Source of the DNA: Metapseudomonas boanensis
GTDB lineage: Bacteria > Pseudomonadota > Gammaproteobacteria > Pseudomonadales > Pseudomonadaceae
DNA length: 64,000 nucleotides
Reading direction: 5' to 3'
NCBI RefSeq assembly: GCF_018704125.1
Contig: NZ_JAGTIS010000002.1
Span: 124,001-188,000, forward strand
The position numbers were made by a program, and so were the translations under genes. A model generated the notes under the pieces. That model saw only the letters and a program-made list of their open reading frames with translations. It did no database searches and was not told where the DNA came from. Of the stretch, positions 58,960-64,000 are shown in pieces; the stretch's first letter is position 1; the number at the start of each line of letters is the position of its first letter.

Positions 58960-59487
58960 CTACGAGCACGAAGCCAGGTACAGCTTCAGCGCCTTGAGCG
59001 AATCGGGGCAGCAAGGCTGCTGCACCTGGGCCTGATCGACCGTCATGAAGCGTGCTTCCAGCACTTCCTCCGGCTGCAGCCGCAACGGCGCGTCGGAAAT
59101 CGCAGAGAACACCGCGCCCCATAGACGGTTGCCCGGTTCGTCGAAGAAGAAGCGGCCATGCTCACTCAGGGGCACACCGGCAATGCCGAGCTCCTCTTCC
59201 AGCTCACGGGCAGCCGATTCGGCATAGTCCTCGCCTTCCTGCACCATGCCGCCGGCGGCAACATCCCAGTAACCCGGATAGAGCGCCTTGCTCAGGGTGC
59301 GCCGATGCACGCAGAGTTCGCCGCGGCTGTTGAACAGGAGGATGAAGGTGCCACGGGAAATCAGCCCCCGCTCGCGCAGCTCGGCACGTGGCAGGCCGCC
59401 GAGAGGGCGGTCCTGCTCGTCGACCCAGGCCACCTGCTCGGCATCGGAGGCAGCCCGGTGGGCCGCCTCGCGATCATCCATCGCCAT
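58960..59487 (-). CDS. Nudix hydrolase (YfcD-like)
   Basis: The 175-residue protein has a Nudix box GMVQEGEDYAESAARELEEELG and the flanks GTFILLFNSRGELCVHRRTL and YPGYWDVAAGG. It belongs with YfcD/IDI-like Nudix enzymes; the substrate is unknown. The ATG at 59487 overlaps the upstream gene's stop (TGATG), so translation is coupled. The frame continuing to 59616 lies within the DUF2333 gene and is not used. Confidence 0.88.
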   Translation of the reverse strand: MAMDDREAAHRAASDAEQVAWVDEQDRPLGGLPRAELRERGLISRGTFILLFNSRGELCVHRRTLSKALYPGYWDVAAGGMVQEGEDYAESAARELEEELGIAGVPLSEHGRFFFDEPGNRLWGAVFSAISDAPLRLQPEEVLEARFMTVDQAQVQQPCCPDSLKALKLYLASCS

Positions 59488-60557
59488 CAGCCCTGCTCCA
59501 GCAGCTGACGCAGGTCGATGACGGCTGCGTTGGCGCGGGAGATGTAGTTGGCCATCACCAGCGAATGGTTGGCGAGGATGCCGTAGCCACTGCCGTTGAG
59601 CACCATCGGGCTCCACAGCGGTTCTTGGGCGGCTTCCAGCTCACGAATGATCTGGCGGACGCTGATGGTGGCGTTCTTCTTCGCCAGCACATCGGCGAAG
59701 TCGACCTCGATCGCACGCAGGATATGCGACAGCGCCCAGGCCTGGCCGCGCGCTTCGTAGAAGACGTTGTCGATCTGCAGCCAGGGCGTCTCGACGATCT
59801 CCTCGCTCACCGCCGGCACCTGGCCCTCGGCGACAGGAGCGCCACCGGTGACGTCAGTGTTCAGGCGCACGCGACCAACGCTGGCGGACAGGCGCTGGGA
59901 CAGCGAGCCCAGGCGGGTGGCAACATCGCCCAGCCAGTTGTTGAGGTTGTCGGCGCGGGTATAGAACTGCGCATTAGGCTGGCTCGGATCGGAGAGTCGG
60001 GCCAGGTAGCGATCCAGCGAGCGGATGCCGTCCTGGTACTCGGCCTCGGCGGCCGGTAGGGCCCAGCTCTTGTTGTCGAAGTTGAAGCGCGGCTCGGCCT
60101 TGGCCAGGTCCGGGTCTTCAGTGGACTGCGACTGGGAACGGGCGAAGTCCTTGCGCAGGGCGCGGGACAGGTCACGCACCTGCACCAGCACGCCGTACTC
60201 CCAGCTCGGCATGTTGTCCAGCCAGAGGCCGGGCGGCGCCAGGTCGTTGGAGAGGTAGCCGCCGCTCTTGTCGAGCAGGGTCTGGGCCACGGTCTTCAGG
60301 GTCTCAACCGTGGTGTAGCCACTGACCATCTGGCGCTGGGCACGCTCGGCAGCAGCCTGGGCATTCTGCTGCACCGGGATCAGGTCGGGCTCCTGGCTCC
60401 AGTACCAACCCACCACCAGGGCCCCGATCAGGTAAAGCCCCAGCAGGCTGCCAAGGGCGCGGCTGACCCACAGGCCACCGAAGTAGCTGCGAGCATCATC
60501 CACCGAGTCATCGACGCGTTCGCGCGCCTCGCCCATCCGCTTCTTCCAGTCCAGCAT
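59487..60557 (-). CDS. DUF2333-family inner membrane protein
   Basis: The 356-residue protein begins MLDWKKRMGEARERVDDSVD and has one membrane helix (LGSLLGLYLIGALVVGWYWS, about 32-51). A large periplasmic domain with KSGGYLSNDLAPPGLWLDNM follows. This is DUF2333, of unknown function, seen in pseudomonads next to the Nudix gene. The ATG at 60557 has AAGGA upstream; the TTG at 60572 is less likely. Confidence 0.85.
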   Translation of the reverse strand: MLDWKKRMGEARERVDDSVDDARSYFGGLWVSRALGSLLGLYLIGALVVGWYWSQEPDLIPVQQNAQAAAERAQRQMVSGYTTVETLKTVAQTLLDKSGGYLSNDLAPPGLWLDNMPSWEYGVLVQVRDLSRALRKDFARSQSQSTEDPDLAKAEPRFNFDNKSWALPAAEAEYQDGIRSLDRYLARLSDPSQPNAQFYTRADNLNNWLGDVATRLGSLSQRLSASVGRVRLNTDVTGGAPVAEGQVPAVSEEIVETPWLQIDNVFYEARGQAWALSHILRAIEVDFADVLAKKNATISVRQIIRELEAAQEPLWSPMVLNGSGYGILANHSLVMANYISRANAAVIDLRQLLEQG

Positions 60558-60835
60558 GGCAGTGTCCTTCAATAATCATTCAGCACGGAAAGATAAGACC
60601 ACAATCGCCGGCGCAGGTTGTGATCGAGCGCAGCACTATAAGGGAAGCGCGAGCGCTGCGCAGTGGCTCAAAGCCAAACCATAGGCCGGTCGGGCGACAG
60701 GGCCAAGTCCCAAGGAGGTGCGTTGTCGCATTGGAATTATTCAGCGTCGCAGGCACTGGCGTCGCCGACCTCAAGTGATAGCATGAGGCCACCATTCGAT
60801 CGCTATCGAAGCGACGCCTAAAAAGAAGCCGGGCC

Positions 60836-62452
60836 ATGACCGAGCACGACGATCCCAGCCGCGACCGCCTCAAGCATCATTTCGCCCAGCGCGTCATCCA
60901 TCAGGCGCGACATGTGCTGGAGATCTGGCAACGTCTGCAGCGCAGCGAGTGGAGCAGCGCCTGCATGGCCGAGCTGGCCGAGGCTAGCCTCAACCTGCAG
61001 CGCCATGCCGAACGCTTCGAGCAGGCCGAACACGTCCGGCTGGCGTTGGCTATCGGCAACTGCCTCAAGCGGATCGAAGCGAACCGGGGCCGACTCTCCA
61101 GCGACCTGATTACCGAGCTCAGCCTGCTGATCCAGCGCCTTTCGCGCACAGGCCTGCGGCAGGGCGACCATTTCGAGCAGACCTTCCTTCCTCCGCTGCG
61201 CAAACCCATCTACCTGGCGCTCCAGGACCGGGAACGCGCGGAACGCCTGATCCAGCAGCTGGAATTCTTTGGCCTCAGCGCGCAGCTCTGCGACAGCGCC
61301 AACGCCTTTCGCTCAGCCATGTCCGAACGCCATCCGGCCGCGATCGTCCTGGAAGTGGATTTCGCCGGCCCCGGCACCGGGCTGACCTTGGCGCGGGAAG
61401 CACAGCAGGGCCTGGGGCAGAAACTGCCGATCATCTTTTTCTGTGAGAAGGAAACCGACGCTTCGGCGCGTCTGGCGGCCGTACGTGCCGGCGGCCAAGA
61501 GTTCTTCACCGGTACACTGGACGCCTCGATCCTGCTGGAAAAGCTCGAAGCCCTCACCCGCACTGCCCATTACGAACCGTACAAGGTGCTGGTCGTCGAC
61601 GACTCCCGGGCCCAGGCGATCCACACCGAGATGCTGCTGAACGCCTCGGGCATCGTCACCCGGGCGATCACCGAACCGGTACGGGCCTTGGCTGAGCTGG
61701 CCGAATTCCAGCCGGACCTGATCATCCTCGACATGTACATGCCGGACTGCCAGGGGCCTGAGCTGGCCAAGGTGATCCGCCAGCATGAGCGCTACGTCAG
61801 CGTGCCGATCATTTACCTGTCGGCCGAGGACGACCTGGACAAGCAACTCGGCGCCATGAGCGAAGCCGGCGATGACTTCCTCACCAAGCCGATCAAGCCG
61901 CGCCACCTGGTCGCCACGGTGCGCAACCGCGCCGCCCGTGCGCGGAGCCTGAAAGCCCGCATGGTCCGCGACAGCCTCACCGGGCTGTTCAACCACACCC
62001 ACACGCTGCAGTTGCTGGAAGACGCCGCCTCCCGCGCACGCCGCGACGGCAAGCCGCTCAGCTTCGCCATGCTCGACATCGACCATTTCAAGAGGGTCAA
62101 CGACACCTTTGGCCACCCCGTGGGCGACCGGGTGATCAAGAGCCTGGCACTGTTTCTCAAGCAGAGGCTGCGCAAGACCGACCACATCGGCCGCTACGGC
62201 GGAGAAGAGTTCGCCGTGATCCTGCCGGATACCGACCTTGCAGCGGCGCACCGGGTGCTGGAGGATATCCGCCGGCGCTTCGCTGAAATCCGCTACCCGG
62301 CACAACCCATTGATCTCTCTTGCACCTTCAGCTGCGGGATCGCCGAACTGCGCGAAGACACCGACATCAGCAACCTGTCGAAACTGGCGGACGAAGCGCT
62401 GTACCGGGCCAAGCATAGTGGCCGCAATCGCATAGCCCTCCATCAGGACTGA
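60836..62452 (+). CDS. Diguanylate cyclase with two receiver-like domains
   Basis: The 538-residue protein has an N-terminal helical region to about 125. A first receiver-like domain follows (about 125-240) in which the usual phosphoacceptor position reads AIVLEVDFAG. A second, complete receiver (about 245-365) has VLVVDDSRAQAIHTEML, the acceptor in LIILDMYMPD and the lysine in FLTKPIKP. The GGDEF domain has the active motif RYGGEEFAVILP and an inhibitory I-site RKTD five residues before it. It should make c-di-GMP in response to phosphorylation. No cognate kinase is adjacent. Confidence 0.92.
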   Translation: MTEHDDPSRDRLKHHFAQRVIHQARHVLEIWQRLQRSEWSSACMAELAEASLNLQRHAERFEQAEHVRLALAIGNCLKRIEANRGRLSSDLITELSLLIQRLSRTGLRQGDHFEQTFLPPLRKPIYLALQDRERAERLIQQLEFFGLSAQLCDSANAFRSAMSERHPAAIVLEVDFAGPGTGLTLAREAQQGLGQKLPIIFFCEKETDASARLAAVRAGGQEFFTGTLDASILLEKLEALTRTAHYEPYKVLVVDDSRAQAIHTEMLLNASGIVTRAITEPVRALAELAEFQPDLIILDMYMPDCQGPELAKVIRQHERYVSVPIIYLSAEDDLDKQLGAMSEAGDDFLTKPIKPRHLVATVRNRAARARSLKARMVRDSLTGLFNHTHTLQLLEDAASRARRDGKPLSFAMLDIDHFKRVNDTFGHPVGDRVIKSLALFLKQRLRKTDHIGRYGGEEFAVILPDTDLAAAHRVLEDIRRRFAEIRYPAQPIDLSCTFSCGIAELREDTDISNLSKLADEALYRAKHSGRNRIALHQD

Positions 62453-62611
62453 TGAAGAAGGGCCGCCTGCCCCATCAATCAAGCGCCTCCACTCTTCCTA
62501 TCACGGGAGATGGCACTGGTTTCTGCAGCGCCAGCCCAGGTAGCGCGTCACAGGACTGTCATTAAACAGCAATATCATTTGGCCATCCCTCAGTTGCTTG
62601 TCGAGTCCAGG

Positions 62612-64000
62612 ATGCGCCTGAAGTTGCTCACCAATCTCATCACCCTGCTGCTGGTCACGGTGTGTCTCGCCCTCGGCGCCACCCTGTGGTGGTCGCAGCG
62701 TGCCCTTGAGCGCCCTTACCAGTTGATGGAGCAGTACCTCGACCTGGCTCAGCGCTTTCGTGGCGAAGTGGCGGACAACATCCAGGCCTACCTCTCCAGC
62801 GGCGATGCCTTGCGCCACAGCAGTGCCAGCCAGGGTATCGACAGTCTGGAGCAGAGCCTCGGCAATCTGCCGAGCGGGTTCAGCGACTCGCTTCGACCCA
62901 GCCTCAACGAATTGCGCGAATTCACCCGCGACGAACTGCTCGCGGCCGGCAAGTTGGCAGGCGACCCGCAGGGACTGCTGATTCAGGCGGAGCGAGAAAT
63001 CGCCGGCTCCCTCGACCGACTCGCCCAGTACACCGATAGTGCCAGCAACACCTCCGCATCCGAATATCGCCCGCTGCTGTTCCGTGCCGCCCAGCACCTC
63101 AGCCGCCTCAGCCAGGCACGCGACAAGCTGGTGACCAGCGGCCGCGACGAGCTGGCCGCCGATGTCGAGCGCGAACTGGCCGCCCTGGAACGCCTGCACG
63201 GGCAGCTGGAGCAATTGCCGCTGCTCGGCGTAACCGACAGCACCAGTTCGGCCTCCGACGATTTTGCCGCCCTGATGGGGCTGAACAGCGGCAGCGATGC
63301 CGGTCAGGCAGAAGACCGCGGCATTGCCCTCAAGCGCGAATTCGCAAGCCTGCTCAAACGCTACCCAGCCGAACTGGCGCGCACCCGCGATCTGATCCAG
63401 CGACGCGCAGCGCTCGCCACCAGTACCTCCGCCCGCGTCGATGCCTTGCAGCGGGCGCTGGCGGAACTGGAGCCGCAGGTGCGCGCCGAACATGGCCGCA
63501 TCCAGGCCGAAGTCCGCGTGATGCAAGGCCTGATGATCGGCCTGATCCTGCTCATCGCCCTGTGCATCGACCGCATCCAACGTCGTCTGACCCACCTGCT
63601 CGGCCGCCTCGTAGGCGCCCTCACGGCCTGGGCCGCCGGCGACTTCAGCCGCCCGATCCAGCTCGACTCGCGTACGGCCGATCTGCGCCGCATCGAGGAA
63701 TCTCTTAACCGCCTGCGCGCCTACCTCGGCGAACTGGTCGGCACCATCCGCCAACACGCCGAACAGGTCGCGGGCAGCAGCAACGTCCTGGCCGAATTGA
63801 GCAACGGCTTGCATGCCGGCGCCGAACGCCAGGCCGGCGGCACCGCGCAGATCCGCGATGCCCTCGGCGAACTGGAGACAACCATCCAGCAAGTCGCTGG
63901 CGACGCCAGCCACGCCGCCGACGCCACCCGCGATGCCGGCCGCGCCATCCTTCAGGGCCAGAGCGTGATCGACCAGAGCCTGGCCGGGCTGCGCCAACTG
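62612..64000 (+). CDS. Methyl-accepting chemotaxis protein, partial at the right edge
   Basis: The frame from ATG 62612 (MRLKLLTNLITLLLVTVCLA) stays open for 463 codons to the window end. It has a first membrane helix, a long helical periplasmic region rich in Leu/Arg/Glu (about residues 30-295), a second helix (MQGLMIGLILLIALCIDRIQ), a HAMP-type domain (GRLVGALTAWAAGDFSRPIQ) and the start of the signalling domain (QVAGSSNVLAELSNGLHAGA). The conserved hairpin tip lies beyond the edge. The helical sensor suggests a four-helix-bundle type receptor; the ligand is unknown. Confidence 0.88.
   Translation, partial: MRLKLLTNLITLLLVTVCLALGATLWWSQRALERPYQLMEQYLDLAQRFRGEVADNIQAYLSSGDALRHSSASQGIDSLEQSLGNLPSGFSDSLRPSLNELREFTRDELLAAGKLAGDPQGLLIQAEREIAGSLDRLAQYTDSASNTSASEYRPLLFRAAQHLSRLSQARDKLVTSGRDELAADVERELAALERLHGQLEQLPLLGVTDSTSSASDDFAALMGLNSGSDAGQAEDRGIALKREFASLLKRYPAELARTRDLIQRRAALATSTSARVDALQRALAELEPQVRAEHGRIQAEVRVMQGLMIGLILLIALCIDRIQRRLTHLLGRLVGALTAWAAGDFSRPIQLDSRTADLRRIEESLNRLRAYLGELVGTIRQHAEQVAGSSNVLAELSNGLHAGAERQAGGTAQIRDALGELETTIQQVAGDASHAADATRDAGRAILQGQSVIDQSLAGLRQL

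Noticed and set aside
60973..62482. Long minus-strand frames opposite the diguanylate cyclase, including 61313-62482
   Set aside because: They are antisense to an unambiguous receiver-GGDEF protein.
62506..62522. Sigma54-like element (TGGCACTGGTTTCTGCA) before the last chemoreceptor
   Set aside because: The GG to GC distance is 13 instead of 12 bases and the -12 part reads CTGC, so the fit is poor.

Overview
The window looks like a chromosomal segment of a high-GC gammaproteobacterium, almost certainly a Pseudomonas. The reasons are the gene families (TtgRABC-type efflux with its regulator, a Sec-containing formate dehydrogenase with selABC, cmoM, yfhM/pbpC, speA), the typical Pseudomonas REP palindromes and the codon bias. 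The species cannot be fixed from the sequence alone. Coverage is dense. Both window edges cut genes: the reductase of 4-hydroxyphenylacetate hydroxylase on the left and a methyl-accepting chemotaxis protein on the right.

Layout. 1-2853 (minus): a two-component 4-hydroxyphenylacetate 3-hydroxylase (oxygenase plus MarR-tailed reductase) behind an HpaR-type regulator. 2973-4365 (minus): a tyrosyl-tRNA synthetase preceded by a short Tyr-rich leader ORF and a hairpin that would bury its Shine-Dalgarno sequence, apparently an attenuation device. 4405-9282: a heme-binding-like protein, then a three-gene type I secretion system with no adjacent substrate. 9607-16170: a divergent TetR repressor and an RND efflux operon (ttgR / ttgABC type) with a recognisable operator. 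16544-17778: an OmpK/Tsx-like porin and a small membrane protein.

17814-20895 is a decayed zone. It holds a 583-bp ISL3-family remnant with 38-bp inverted repeats and an 8-bp target duplication, a thiolase and a ketoacyl reductase that have lost their 5' ends and are fused head to head, an intact AraC-type regulator, and a MaoC-like remnant. 20950-26109 carries small housekeeping genes: a MazG-like hydrolase, cmoM, two DUF4136 lipoproteins, a GNAT enzyme, a DsrE-like plus GcvH-like pair, a Gly/His-rich secreted protein and a YbaK-type deacylase.

26219-30225 is a 4-kb segment bounded by direct copies of the 3' end of tRNA-Sec. Its main gene is an ACP / acyl-AMP ligase / acyltransferase fusion, so it looks like a small integrated element or island remnant. 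30204-39472 (minus) is a complete selenocysteine module: selC (tRNA-Sec), selB, selA, fdhE and the three subunits of a membrane-bound formate dehydrogenase. The alpha subunit reads through an in-frame UGA followed by a SECIS hairpin. The products of this cluster together make, decode and use selenocysteine.

39650-44832: a hydrolase remnant, a DUF606 transporter, a chemoreceptor and PbpC. 45268-49062 is a large RTX protein with six nearly identical 282-bp repeats, sitting between pbpC and the alpha-2-macroglobulin gene that usually neighbours it. The type I secretion system at 4851-9282 is a candidate exporter for this protein. 54195-64000: a MATE transporter, DUF2214, speA, a Sui1-like factor, a Nudix hydrolase, DUF2333, a diguanylate cyclase and the start of another chemoreceptor.
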